Positions 24,060 through 46,416 of a DNA stretch of 64,000 nt are shown here, in pieces. The stretch comes from Caenorhabditis elegans (taxonomy: Eukaryota > Nematoda > Chromadorea > Rhabditida > Rhabditidae). The notes below the pieces were generated by a model. The model made no database searches and was not told the DNA's origin. It saw only the letters and a program-made list of their open reading frames with translations. Each line of letters begins with the position of its first letter. The stretch's first letter is position 1. Both the position numbers and the translations under genes were made by a program. The stretch is taken from assembly GCF_000002985.6 (NCBI RefSeq), contig NC_003284.9, positions 9,114,001 to 9,178,000 of the forward strand, written 5' to 3'.

Positions 24060-27000
24060 ATGTCCTTGAGTGGACAACTATGGTAAGTGAAACTGAGTTG
24101 ACTGGTTTTATTAGTTCAATTTAATTAAAACTAAAATTCCAAAGTTCCATAAACCTTATCGATACGTATTTATTTTTAAATTAGTTTTTTAGCTGCATTT
24201 AAAACGCTCTGTTGCATTTTCAGTTTTCATGTAAAACTTGTATCAAGTTACATTCTCTAAAAAAGTTAGTTTTCACTTTAAAATCTTCAACTTCGAAATT
24301 GTAAATGTTCTGGAAATAACACACATGTATCTCAACACTTATATTATTTGAGTTTAACACAGTCCAACTAGGACGAAACAAAGCCATTCACAAATTTTTT
24401 GCCGAATAAAAAATTGAATCAAACATTTTTTAATTACAAAGGTCTGTAAACAACCTAGCTCGCTATAAGCAGACTACTGTTTAAAAAAATATCGGTTGAA
24501 TAATTTCCTCTCATCTTAACTGTCTAACTGTCTAGTGAAAAGTGAGATGGTTGAAAATTAAGCTTTTAAAAGCTTTTAAAATTTTGCAATCGTTTTCAAT
24601 ATTTTTTTTCATCTTATTTTATACTTTTAAGTGCACATCATATTAACTTTTATAAAAATGCAATATGTATTTTGTTAACACCTTGTTCTTTTTTTCGCTA
24701 AACGTTTCATTCTCCATTACCCATTTAGATCTCACTACTTTTCAAAAAGTCTTGTCTCATATTTTATGATTTGAGGAACAGATATGCCTGATGGCAACTG
24801 TGATTTTTAGGAATTCACAGTAAGTTTGTTTAACGTTTTTATGAAACATAAAGTCTTTAAATATTTGGCTCGCAAACCCAGGTGCTTCATCTTTTGTAAA
24901 AAAATCATAGCCACAAAAATGTAAATAGGTTTTGCAAATTACAATTTTCGCTCAATGTTTTAAATTTAAAAAAATACTTAATTTCATCGCTGGTGCATTC
25001 TTACAATAGCGCAACCAGCATTCTATACTTCTTAAAACAATGAAAAACAACTCTAAATAATTGTTTCATCTGAAAATCTAGCGTTCCTGTTGAAATTCAG
25101 ATACTTGCTCATCAGTTTTTCATTCACAAACCGCAAAACGGTGATAATCCATTCTGATCCCGGATCATATCGAGTGCAGATAAAACTGGTCAAAAATTAC
25201 ACATTGATATAATAAAAAGAAGCCTTTGAAGATTTTTGTCCTGTGTCATAAATTCATTTTGCATTCATTCCTTCTAAATTTTAAGTGATGTTTCAAAACA
25301 TAATATTGTACTCAACATTTTGAATATAAACTAATTTTACATAAAAGGTTAATTGCATCTTCGTAGTTAGGCTTATAAACTATGTGTGCCTGATAGTGAG
25401 TCTAAAAATCCAAAATTTTTCATGAATTGAAAAATAACAACTAAAAATGAAGAAATATAATGCAAAAATACCAAAAATATTTTTGACGGAAATTATCTCA
25501 TAGTTTGCAAAAAAAGTGAAACAATGCACGTTCAACCTTCTTTGTAGCCTACTGCTATATGCATATCTTGATTTATTTTTTTTGCTTCACCAACCAAATT
25601 TACTAAAGAACAATTATTTTTTGTTATATATGTTAAAGGTAAAGTATCTTTAGTTGGGATTAAATTTAAATACCCTAGCCGAAAACGGAATTTTCACCAC
25701 TTTTTGAACCTAAATAAGAATTGTCAAAAATGTTTTGAGACTTTTTACTGTGGGTTTCAGCAACATGAACCTGTTTTCCCACTGACGATACTCTACGTTT
25801 AAATTTTTGAGCGATTTGTTAGCAAACTATTGCATTTGTATATAATTTGTGTATATATATTAAAACTAAATTCGGCATTTCCTGTTGAAATTCCACACCC
25901 CTATAGTTTCAAAACGATCATATCATTCTTCACTAGTCAAAATGTTAACAACGCTCAAGAAAATGATACAGATGAATTTCGAAAAGACGTCTGGGGTCAA
26001 AGAGACTTGCTAACGAGCTGCCAAACGCAAGTTTCCTTCCGGTGCGGGCTTCAGCGCAGTATTTTCTAAATGCCATTCCGAGTTCTGAAATCACGCCACA
26101 TTTCCCGACTTTCCACGACTCACATCATTTTCATTCTATTTTTTGTAGTTTTTTTTCGCCAGTAGCAATCACATTCAAAGCTCTCCGCCATTTTCTACTC
26201 CCCATTCATTGTCGTGAAACCAAATGTTCTATTATATCAATCCAATCTTTTTATCATCACAGAAAAAAATAGCACAGCTCAGAATATTAAAGAAAAGAAT
26301 GGCGCAAATTGAGATAATCTTATGAAAACGGCCAGAAGCACCCGCTCACAGGCTTATCCTTAATGACTGATTTTAGAATTTTCATGCACTTTTTTTTCAA
26401 TTTTTTTATCAATGTATTCTTCTGACATTTATTTTGTTTTAGGAAGATGGTAAATTCAACTTCCCCAAATGCGGCGGCCACTGTGGGGAACATCGCTTAC
26501 TGCTACGTGCTGCCGTGTATCTGTGCTATAGGTTAGTTCATTTATATTTTATGGGGCAGGTACCGGTTCAACTTGCATATTTTGCATTGAAAATCGAATA
26601 TTTAGTTTTTTTTTTTGCATTTTTTGTGCTTAGAATAAAGAACACGTGTGTTTCGCAAAACTTCAGTTTAAAAAAAATTCCAATTGGTTTTGGAGAGGCT
26701 CATAAGCTTTAATAGCAAGATAACGACAGAATGGTATTATTAGAGAACACAATTTTAACAAATCCGCAAGGAATATGATTTCTCATATTGTCAGTGCACA
26801 AACTTCTCGCTAAAAGGCGAACTACATACTATTGAATCACAATAATGACACATTGTCTCATCATTTTGATTACTGTGCTTTCTGAAATAGTGGCACACTC
26901 TATCACTCAACGTCAAAAATTTTTTACGGTCAACTTGAAATAAAATATAAAGTTGTTCAATTCAAAACATAAGAAAAGGTAGATAAATCATTTCGTTAGA

Positions 27001-29449
27001 ATGTTTTGATAGTTTTGAAACTACATTAAAAATGTTAATGCATTGGGGTCTAAATAACTAGAAAAGAAATACCATAATTAATATTGCAATCTATTAAAAA
27101 GTCTTCAAAAATCTTGTTTAACCTTTAATCTGCAGGAATTTATTTGTGTTTATTTCACATTAAAAAATACACAGATTTCTTTTAAATAGCTTTAACATGT
27201 TTTCCTGATCATTTTTCCAAATTCCATATGTTCTAAATTTATACCCTTTTAGTTGCATTTCAACTTCCGTAACTAATATGGATACTTCATATTTAGTTTG
27301 ATTTTGCAAAATATATTTTTGAAAACTTTCATTTCTCACGTGACATCATCAATTTTTAAAAGGCTCATTGCACTTGATCCAATTACCATCTGACCTCATA
27401 TGACCTTAACCTAATCAAAAATGCAATATTATGAAAGACTATTGCATGTCTGAATAAAAGAAAGGCGAAAAACGAGTATATTAGATGGCTGATTGTTTAT
27501 TCTATAAACCTATCAATGAACAAATTCCATGGAAACTACTTAGAAATGTTTCAATTTTCATTTTCCTTTGTCATTACAAGAATGCAGTTTTCAATCAATT
27601 TTCAGTAGGAAGTATCGCGCCGTTTGACGTAGATGGAGGGTTGAAATATACCACCCGCTATGCAATAGGGATTGTAGGGTTTCTGAATAGAAGCAATTAG
27701 ACGAACATTCTGAGCCACCGGACCTTGATGGTGGCTGACCAATGTCCGATGCTAGATACCATAAGTCAGAAAATTTGAAGCTTTGGTAAAACATACACTG
27801 GTGGCACTATAATGAGAACGCTAGTCAGGAGGAAAGTTATTATGTCAAACACATCTTAAAATTCTTAATGTTATGTAGTACGGTTAGGATAGAAATGAAT
27901 ATGATTTTCTCACTTTCTAGCAAATTTTGATTAATAGAGATGTTTATCATCTTTCTTTTGATACATCTACAGTTTTCTTGATTAAAAATTAAATGTTTTC
28001 TGTTTGAAACAAAAATTCCCTAGTTTTAAAAATCTCAAATATCCGTATTCTCAGAAAATATCAGCATCATAGCAATTCAACCTTACTTGAGAATGGGTGT
28101 AACATTTCATCCGGGTGACTTTAAGCCCTCGGAAACTTAATAATAGCAAATCAAAACAAAAGTTTACGGAAACAGGAAAATGAAACGTATTTCTTACAGG
28201 TATTGTTGGAAATATCACAAATTTGATGGTTCTTGCATCAAGGAGATTACGAGCCGTATCATACATGTATCTGAGAGCACTAGCCGTCGCCGACTTGCTA
28301 TGTATGCTCTTTGTGCTAGTGTTCGTTTCAACTGAATATCTAGCTAAAAACGGTTCTTCGATTAATCAATACAAACTGTACCAAATTTATCAGTGCCACC
28401 TGATGCTCACACTTATCAATTGGGCTCTTGGAGCTGGAGTTTATGTGGTTGTTGCATTGTCGTTAGAAAGATACATTTCGATTGTTTTCCCAATGCACTT
28501 CCGTACTTGGAACAGTCCGCAAAGAGCCACTCGGGCAATTGTGATTGCATTTCTCATTCCTGCAATTTTCTATGTACCGTATGCGATTACAAGGTATAAA
28601 GGAAAACAACGATTTGATCTTTTACAAAACGTGACAATATACTCAATGGATGATCATCCAATTTATACCACATTTTATTGGCAGGTTAGAATATTTCAAA
28701 ACTTGAACTTCTTGAAAACATCAACTTATTGCAGATTTATAAATGGACTAGGGAAGCTATTTTAAGATTTCTACCAATTATTATTTTAACTGTGTTGAAT
28801 ATTCAAATTATGATAGCCTTCCGCAAAAGGCAAAAGATGTTCCAACAATTGACCAATAAACGCAAGGAGCAAGGCACTCAAAAGGTGTGCTCGTTGTTTT
28901 AGTACCTGGCTAAATAGATTTTGTTCAGGACGATACGTTGATGTACATGCTAGGAGGAACTGTATTGATGTCACTTGTCTGTAATATTCCTGCTGCTATT
29001 AACTTGTTGCTAATTGACGAGGTAACTTTCTGGCAAACATCTTTATTCTGTTTAAAATCGTTTTCTGCTTGGAACTTCAGTAAATTGTGATTATCTTAAT
29101 ACATTCTTTGCAGACTCTGAAAAAGCGGCTCGACTATCAAATTTTCCGCGCCGTGGCCAACATTTTAGAAATAACAAATCATGCGTCTCAGTTCTACGTG
29201 TTCTGCGCATGCTCCACAGACTACCGTACAACATTTCTTCAAAAGTTTCCATGCTTCAAAACAGACTACGCGAACCGCGACAGACTCCGTTCGTTTGTTC
29301 GACGAACGCAGTCTGTGATACAAAAGCAAGGAAGCGTGGAGCACACGACCAACTCAAAGGTTTGGATTATGTTTAAGAACAAGGTGGGTGAGCAGTCTGA
29401 CACATCGGCGGTGGTGCATGAAAAGGAGAAGGCATGGTTGCTTTACTAG
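24060..29449 (+). CDS. Class A (rhodopsin-like) peptide-type GPCR
   Basis: Exons are 24060-24082, 26443-26531, 28200-28684, 28735-28884, 28929-29021 and 29114-29449, joining in frame to 392 codons including TAG. The 23-nt first exon is inferred from an ATG, a gtaagt donor and exact phase match. A second ATG at 26447 could serve instead. Features include an N-glycosylation site (N12-S-T), TM1 (AYCYVLPCICAIGIVGNITN), TM2 with LAVADLL, the TM3 cysteine C103, and the TM3-end motif SLERY (ERY at 127-129, for DRY). TM7 reads EITNHASQFYVFCACS, in place of NPxxY, followed by a cysteine and a basic tail. The overall pattern is that of invertebrate FMRFamide/myosuppressin-like neuropeptide receptors expected in neuronal or muscle plasma membrane; the ligand cannot be told. 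It has very long 5' introns. Confidence 0.8.
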
Positions 29450-30075
29450 ATTCAATTTTTTCACAATTATGTTGCATTGCATATAACAATGTCTTGCTTA
29501 GCAGTCTGCTCCGTTTCATCCTATCGCAGTAAACAGAATGCTCACACACCTTACAAGTTTGCACAGCACAAAAATTATTTGAAACTAATTTTTAATTAAC
29601 ATATGAAAAATAGTAAAGTGTCTAAAATTTAAAAACTAAAAATAGTGACACAGGCAAGAAATAACGGCGAGCAAAACATTAGAATTAATAACATAAAGCA
29701 ATGCTTTCACAAACACCATTAATTTTTCATCAGTCAAAATCCATTTTTCAATTGAAATTCATAGAAAAAGTGTCAGAATTCAAATAAAAAACAGCTTAAC
29801 ATGGATTTTAAGTTTATAGAAACAATAAATGTTACAAAAAAATCATTTTCAAAAGTTTATCAAAATGCATAACAATAGAGATGAATTTCATTGAAATACT
29901 ATTTGAAGTTAGTTATCATTTTAAAAAATACCATTCAAGTTCATTCCTATATTATGTTTAAGAGCAACTAATGGTTTTTGATACACTTTTAAAGCTCCTG
30001 TAAACAAATTATTTCACAAATTATCATATCACTTTTATCTTTTGTCACCTCGAATTGTAAAGTGTAAATTTTCAG

Positions 30076-30270
30076 TTTCAACGTGACTCCCTCTCCCATC
30101 ATTCCCGAAAATTTTCTCGTCACATGCCAATTGAACAGGATACTGTGGACATTCAGCTGGCATCCGGAGAACAGAGTACCAGTGGAGAAATGTGTGAAGC
30201 CGACACCCTTATCAAGTATGGTGGAACGGCTCAGTTATGCAATGATGAGAATAATACCACATTTTTGTGA
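30076..30270 (+). other. Candidate alternative 3' exon of the GPCR
   Basis: After a TTTTCAG acceptor there are 64 codons with good codon use and a TGA (FQRDSLSHHSRKFSRHMPIE at its start, ending NDENNTTFL). The phase is 0. That matches two possible donors inside the last GPCR exon: AAG/gtttgg at 29359 or AAG/gtgggt at 29383. Splicing would replace the last 22-30 residues by a longer, acidic, Ser/Thr-rich tail suited to receptor phosphorylation, for a total of about 426 or 434 residues. A separate small gene is less likely because no start is seen. Confidence 0.5.
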
Positions 30271-32173
30271 TGATAGCTTATCACCATTTCACTTGATCAC
30301 TTTCCACGCATTAACCTTGTTTGGAATGAATATACTGAAAAATTGACTGATTGCCCACCCCGAATAGTACGTGTAATATTTTTTTTATTTTTCACTATTT
30401 GCACTTTACACCACCGCCACTTGTCTTCTGGGTATATGCTGCACCCCACACTGTTTTCAACAAAGCTTTATCACTTCCTTTAATTTCTAGGTGGAAGAAC
30501 TGTCACCTTTTGCTTTGTAGAAATGTTTTTTTTTTCCTTCCTGCTACTATGGATCTCGCTTGTAATAACAATGAATCAATTTATTATGTTGTATTTAGTT
30601 TTGGATGGCTGAAAACTATAAATTGGACAAAGAAAAGAATATGGTAGATTGAAAAAATAGAACACCGGTCTGCACAGTTCGTTTGTACCAGAAGTAAGCA
30701 ACAATTGCCGTTTGGTATTTTTAGAATCGGAGTTTGCCGGTTTTTCTCTATTCAAAATTTTACAATCGCAAGAAAAAGAGATCAGCTCTCAATTTAAACA
30801 AGCTGGGAGATCAAGCAGATATATTTATTTGCCACAAAAACACCCGCTACAGTAGAACTCAGTTATTCATACATGTTTTGAGTTTTTCTTTTGAGTTTAA
30901 TTCTAACATAGCCAGATCTCGAATTGCCAACAGTTTTCAATTTCCTCTCAGACCTGGTTTGCACCTCTCTGTTGAAATTGTGGATAATATATAAAATTTC
31001 AAGAAAACTAATGGTAAACCAAAAATGTCAATTACTTGTGAAAAATTAACTTGCCGAAAAAATAAAAAATAAAACACATTGATAATCAGCACAGTTTTTT
31101 TAAACAAACACTGTATTTTTTCTATTTGTATTGCACTCTTCCCCTCTGCCTTAAGGAGATACATCAAGCATTTCCAATAGTCATTTTGGCTAACAAAATG
31201 CATTATTTTGGTTAGTTTCTAAGTAAAATTCAGAAAACGAAAAATTCTGTCTTCCAACTGAAACGTTGAAAATAAGTATTGCAGTCTATATTAGTCTTGC
31301 ATTCCCAATAGCATTGCGCTAAAACGGACCAATTGAAAATTTGCACAATGTGCGACAATAATCCCATAACTCTTCAACTTGCTAAGTAAAAAATTTAACA
31401 TAATTTTCAGAGATTTTTCAGAGATATTCAGAGATTTTTAGCGAAAATTTTTTTGTTTAAGATCAAAACACAAATCCGTTCTTAGTCGAAGAGGATTTTG
31501 TTTGGTTTTTGTATCCCATGACATTAATGCATCCTGTCTACAAAAATTCAGTTGCCAAAATCAATTATTAAATTTTCAGTACTGTGTCTACTTGAACGTC
31601 ACTTCTGGAAACACATAACGATCTCCAAATTGCTTTTTTTTCCCGTTCAGCCCAGTGTTTTCTTTGTCTTTGTGCTAACAATGAACCGTATATCATTGAT
31701 CAATAAATATTTTTCTTTTCAAAAAAAAAATAAATCTAGTCGTTTGATTGTATTCTATTTTCAGCCTGTTTCTTATCAGAAAGGGAAACTGTGTAAGAAA
31801 ATAGAAAAAAAAGAAAACATCGCATTTCTGATGTTTTCTTTTTTTTTCCTGACTTTTTTCTAGCCAATATTTTTGTCACCACAAATGTCAATACGCCAAG
31901 TTTCTACGCACCCTACTGTCAAATACAGTGAAAGAGGCTGGGAGGAAACTGGAAGGAAACGAAGAGAAAACATCTGGAGGCATCAGAACGACGATTTGTC
32001 ATGTAAAAAAATGAAAACCACCCTCACAGACTTTTTTCGTCTCGCCGCCCACTCTGCTTTTCTTGTCGTTCATTTCATTTTCTTTATCTGTTCACTTTTT
32101 TTTCTCAGTATTTGCCATTTAGTAACGCTCAATTGCTTAGTGTGTTCAGCACAAACATCAGTCCCAGACAACA
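30271..32173. other. Intergenic region after the GPCR
   Basis: AT-rich with a copy of the ATTAGTCTTGCA family near 31285. A TTTTTCTCAG acceptor near 32108 is the likely trans-splice site of the next gene. No other gene is supported. Confidence 0.4.
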
Positions 32174-33478
32174 ATGACTAGCACATCAGTTTACTTTAAC
32201 GACTACTACAACAGAAGAGCATCATCCAGCAAACTGGAGCTTTGCATGGTAAGCGCTAGAATTTGGTGGTATTGAGAATATTTTAAAATTATTTCAACTG
32301 CAGAGTCCTTCTTCATCAACCATCTCAAAAAGTCATTCATTGGATGAAATTCCAGATGTTTCAGCACGCCGGCGGCATCCTTCTTTAGGCTTTCTTGAGT
32401 ACGTTTCTGTTAAAAATTTATAAATTTGAAGTATGATACTTTTCAAACTCTGAAATAATTTATTCGCGTTTGATAGCTAATTTGATTTTCGAAAACTGAT
32501 TTTCAGTATCGTGTTCACAGTTTCGCTCAGAGCTCAGACCAACAAAACACTTTTTATAAATTTTGACATCGTGAAGCTATAATCAGTGAAAAATATCAAA
32601 ATATATTTGCTTTATTCAAAAATGATTTTTATTTGACTCGAAACGACTGAAAAAGTGCTGACTGTCTGAGAGATGAAGTGTTCTGGGAAAAATCAGACTT
32701 ATTATCGACAAAAAATCCGGCAATTTTCTACTTTCCGGAAATTTTTGAGCGCTTTTTTAGTTATTAAGCATTATTTGAAAGTTGCTTTCAAATACAAAAA
32801 AACATTTTTCTATTTTTTTTGCTAAAGTAAATGTCAATCATTTTGTAAAATTTTCTGTCGGAAATCGTGCACCGTTGATTTCTAGTGATTTCTTACTTTT
32901 TAAATTTGTCAATACGATAATCAATGCTTTCGATCTATTAATCTTTCTTCATTGGCTTTGAGTAATATTCTATATTTAGATCGAACATTGGTCAGTCTAA
33001 ATACTATCAGTCATCATTCATTTTCGCACCTGATATCAATGCAACCCCCTATCCCTTATTCTTTGCAGGTTCTCGAAAACCGCCAACTTCCGATCACGTC
33101 GCGACGCTGTTTTTGAACCATTGGGTAAGAAATCTACACAAGATCTCTGTCAGAACCAAACATCAAAATAAAATTACTGTATCCGAAAACACACATCGGT
33201 CGTAGTTCCGGCGCCTCTTTTCACAACGAATGTCACAAACTGTCGGGTGATAGTCGATACATAAATAGAAAAAAAGTAAAGGAACCTGTTTCATTTTATC
33301 TTCTCTATTCTCTTCAATCATTTTATCATGTCATTTGTCATATGAAAGTTTATTTTTAGAGTTTCAACGAGTGTTGGTGACAGTTACTTCGGCGCAAATT
33401 GTGGAATCTTCACAAAAACGAAAGCCTGAGGAATCGACAATCGGAATGGATGCGCCGAAAAAAATGAAGCGTGGATGA
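32174..33478 (+). CDS. Small four-exon protein with nuclear-localisation-like C-terminus
   Basis: Exons are 32174-32248, 32304-32398, 33069-33124 and 33360-33478, giving 115 codons including TGA. All splice sites are good and phases agree, which makes the model convincing despite the lack of a recognised domain. The protein is Ser/Arg-rich with SPSSSTISKSHSLDEIPD, a candidate phospho-site cluster, followed by ARRRHPSLGFLEFSKT. It ends in two basic clusters (QKRKPEE and PKKMKRG) spaced like a bipartite nuclear localisation signal. A nuclear regulatory role is only inferred. I do not recognise the family. Intron 2 (32399-33068) is 670 bp and AT-rich without visible elements. Confidence 0.7.
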
Positions 33479-33942
33479 TTAATTTCCAATTTAGAATTAA
33501 CCTGTAACTATTAATGTAAATTGAAATTATGGAGAGGTTGTTTAAACATTTTCAAAATCCAATGTGTTTACTCCGTTTATTTTTGAAAATCAGAAATTAA
33601 CCTAATACAAAGAATCCCGACCGCATTCAAAATAGATAAATGCAATATTATGTTTTGAAAACCTTTGCGATTACTTGGCTCATAAAAAATGCAGAACTAA
33701 CTGCCCGACAATATTACAAATTTTTAAAATTACTAATTTTCTTTCTAAAAAGCAAAAAATTTTGAGTAAATGTTCAGAAAATCAATAGTAATCCATAGCA
33801 GGACAATAATTATTATATTTGGAATTTAGCTGTTGCTGAAATAATAAAGATACAACTCAAAATAAAAAAGTAGAACATATGCGATGATAACTAGGATTTT
33901 TTTCAAACATTTGCGAGTCAAATGACAAAAAAAAACACTTAC

Positions 33943-34148
33943 GAAAAAGTCAAACTATTCATTGACCGCCCAGTCATACGGATGAAATAAAGTTTATACA
34001 ATCCAATATGAGCTCTTCTGTTCTTCTTCAAGCTGGTTATCGTGTACTGATCGCCGTCTCCATACTTGCACACATACTTGATTTCTTCCAGAACTTTCTT
34101 TACGTTGAATTTATCTCAATGCTCTGTTTCAAACGCGATACTTACAAG
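33943..34148. other. Isolated exon-like block, coding-like on both strands
   Basis: On the + strand an ATG at 34008 opens 47 codons (MSSSVLLQAGYRVLIAVSIL, then a hydrophobic stretch) up to AAG/gttagg. On the - strand, 34115 down to 33943 is open with good codon use (VKKVLEEIKYVCKYGDGDQY) and ends at a strong gtaagt donor, but no acceptor or start is visible. The composition is clearly unlike its AT-rich neighbours. It may be one orphan exon or a remnant; the strand cannot be decided. Confidence 0.3.
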
Positions 34149-36707
34149 GTTAGGAATTTTTGCTTCCGTCCAGCTTCTTAAAATAATTTACTTTTTTTTT
34201 CGCTTGAGATTTCACAATTAACATGTTTGAGAGAACTACTTTTACTTTGATGACGTGATTCATTGAAACCCAGTTTACTCAGTTCAATTCAATGATGCCT
34301 TGCTGAGGACTTTATTTCATATCTAATAACGTGAGACACATCAGCTATTACATTTACTATTAGACAACCGGTTTAATACTCATCAGAAATGAGCTTCATA
34401 ACAATGTCCCAACAATGTGGAATTCTCCCAAAGCCACGGAATGTTTGAAATGTGTTTAACTGCCTCTATTAGTCTTGCACTCTAACGCATCATTTTAAAA
34501 ATTAGTTTTACACGCATGGAAACATGTACGGTGATCATTTTTGCACTTGAGTCAGTAAACGAAAACTAACTAACTAACACATCTTCAAATCCTCAGAAGT
34601 TGATTGGAGCTTTCATGATTTGTTTGTTTTTCAGAAGAAATTATGCGAGCCAGAGAATTATAAAAACAAAACAGAGACTTAGTGAAGAAACAAGAATTTG
34701 TAGATATGCAGTGCATACTGTATATTCTCTGCTTGTAGGGCATGCAGCACTAATTTCTGCAGTACAATTCAATACTTCAGTACTACTGGAGACTGCATCT
34801 CTACTGCAGAATGCACGGTATATGATAAAGAGTTTTTTTCTGAACAACTGTTATGTTACTCAATTAGGAGGAAGTAACGAGAGAAACCAAAACACTATTG
34901 AAAAACTGCTGGAAAATTTTTCTCACCTAAAAATGAGTGATGATAGGACAATTGACATGGATCAACGTTAAGAGCGGTTGATGAGAACGCAAACATCGAG
35001 CAGCAAGTATAGATTTTTCTGTAAGTAAACCTAGGAGAAATTAGTGCAAGCCGCGATTGTGTCGTATTATGACTGTGTAAGAAAACCTGTCCATTGCCTG
35101 TCCATGGAATAATGATGAAAATTGTCACATTTTACTCGCAAAAAGCACCTGCACCTCTTATTCTCGCCTGCTATATCAAAACGTCTCTGGCGAGAAAGCG
35201 TGTGGAGAAGGGTGAAGCAAACGTCTCCGCCGTTCTCATCAAATCATGGACACGTAATACAGAACGGGACTATACAATAGCCAAAAAATTTAAAAATTAG
35301 CGAAATGTACAAAATGAACCACCCTTGAAACAATATGACTGTGAATTTTGCATGAGTATGTTTTTTATAGTTGTTTGTCAAAAAATGCGGTTTTTCACTC
35401 AAAAATACGGTACCCGGTCTCGAAACTTCCTAAAACCTGAAACAGATTATGAAAAAAGTATGCGAAAATGTTTTGAAAAAATTTTTTGTTTGTTTCATTT
35501 TTTACTAGTTGAAGTTAAGATCTTTAGAAAACGCTCCGATTGAGCTAAAATTAAATGTCGTATCTTCTCAAAAATCATAAAATCCGGCAACGAGGTATGA
35601 GTGATTTGTGTTTTTTTTCTTGATTGTATTTTCATGCTGAAAAATTTGAAATAATTTTTATTCGTGACGTCATATTATTTTCAACATGCTTCTTTGTTTG
35701 AAAACAGCTATGTCGTTGCGCATTTTCAAGCAAAACGAGCTACTTCATTATTATATGTTGTTTTCATTATGGTCATCGTTTATCAAGTTGTCCTTTTTAA
35801 TTGTGAATACTGAATCCAAGTTTCACAACAACCAGACTGTTACGACTGTATTTCCAAACTGGTTTACCTTTCAATGTGGCAATATTATCAATACTATTTC
35901 ATTATTATTTTCAAATTGATTTTTTCCCAAGTATTACTCAACATTTTCTGACAAGTAGGCAAATACATTTTTCTACCCAACGGTAGCTTAGCAACTGAGA
36001 ATTTAATCATAGTTTGTGCCTTCGACAGGAGTTTTTTTTTTTGGTTTTCCGCTACCTCTCATTTTCAGCTCACATCACCTGTTCATAATTGTTTCTTTTA
36101 ATTCCTTTGCCATTGGTTGGTTAGAATACACATTTGGACGTTTTGAGTTTTTGTGAGAGAAAATTAATTTGAAAAAAAATTTAATTTTGAAGTAGATTTA
36201 TTTAAATGGAATCGACAAATAGTCCTATTTCAATGAAAAAAAAACTTTTTGCGAGATATTTAACCAGATTAAAAAAAACGTTGCAACTAAAATATTGAAA
36301 ATCTTCGTACTTTTTGTATAATATACAGGTTCAAAATATAATTTATGTAATTTATGGATGTCGAAACAGAAACATCGATAATTCATTCATTCTGAAAAAC
36401 CGACAAGCGCGCTCTAATGTGAACCGCTGACGTGCAGATCTCTGCGTTTCCTTTTTCCACACACTGTTTGCACTTTCCGCCGTTTGTCTCACACGTCAAT
36501 ATGCTTCTTTTTTCTTCCTCTTTTCCCTTTTATGTGACTGTTTTTCTAAATCTTTCGTTGTTGGTAGTTTTTCCGTTCTTCTCCCTTTTTTGTCTATGAC
36601 ATACTGCCAGTTTATTGATTTGTTCATTCAGTCACTTTTTAATTAGTTGTTTTTTTTATTTAATAATACATGTTTATATAAATGGATTTTCAGAACCTCT
36701 TCTCAGC
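34149..36707. other. Intergenic region upstream of the TMBIM4-like gene
   Basis: It holds an ATTAGTCTTGCA copy near 34460, the inverted repeat at 34700-34825 and a TACGGTACCCGGTCTCGA motif near 35405 that recurs in worm dispersed repeats. A somewhat GC-richer block (34960-35260) has a GTTGATGAGAACG / CGTTCTCATCAA inverted pair. The end of the stretch (36400-36600) is pyrimidine-rich and promoter-like. No intact gene was identified. Confidence 0.4.
34700..34825. repeat. Inverted repeat related to 7020-7145
   Basis: TGTATATTCTCTGCTTG and GCATGCAGCACTAATTTCTGCAG resemble the repeat nested in the inserted element at 7020. AGTACTACTGGAGACTGCA matches its AGTACTACTGGAGATGCAG. The end carries ACGGTATATG. 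Confidence 0.55.

Positions 36708-46416
<9,709 letters not shown>

Noticed and set aside
27485-27794. Less AT-rich block inside the GPCR intron with frames on both strands
   Set aside because: No splice sites of matching phase to the GPCR exons and no recognisable protein; left as intronic DNA.
30351-30994. Two open frames downstream of the GPCR alternative exon
   Set aside because: AT-rich random frames with no splice context; only the 64-codon block at 30076-30270 shows codon bias.
33287-33340. CTGTTTCA motif as a possible 21U-RNA (piRNA) promoter, also near 34125 and 35437
   Set aside because: An 8-mer is expected by chance a few times in 64 kb and there is no clustering or confirmed downstream T start; small-RNA data would be needed.
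34600-34971. 123-residue open frame
   Set aside because: It runs through the dispersed inverted repeat at 34700-34825, so it is repeat sequence rather than a gene.
35094-35300. 68-residue frame with SLARKRVEKGEANVSAVLIK
   Set aside because: Codon use is locally good, but no start acceptor or partner exon was found; it may be part of an inverted-repeat element (GTTGATGAGAACG ends).
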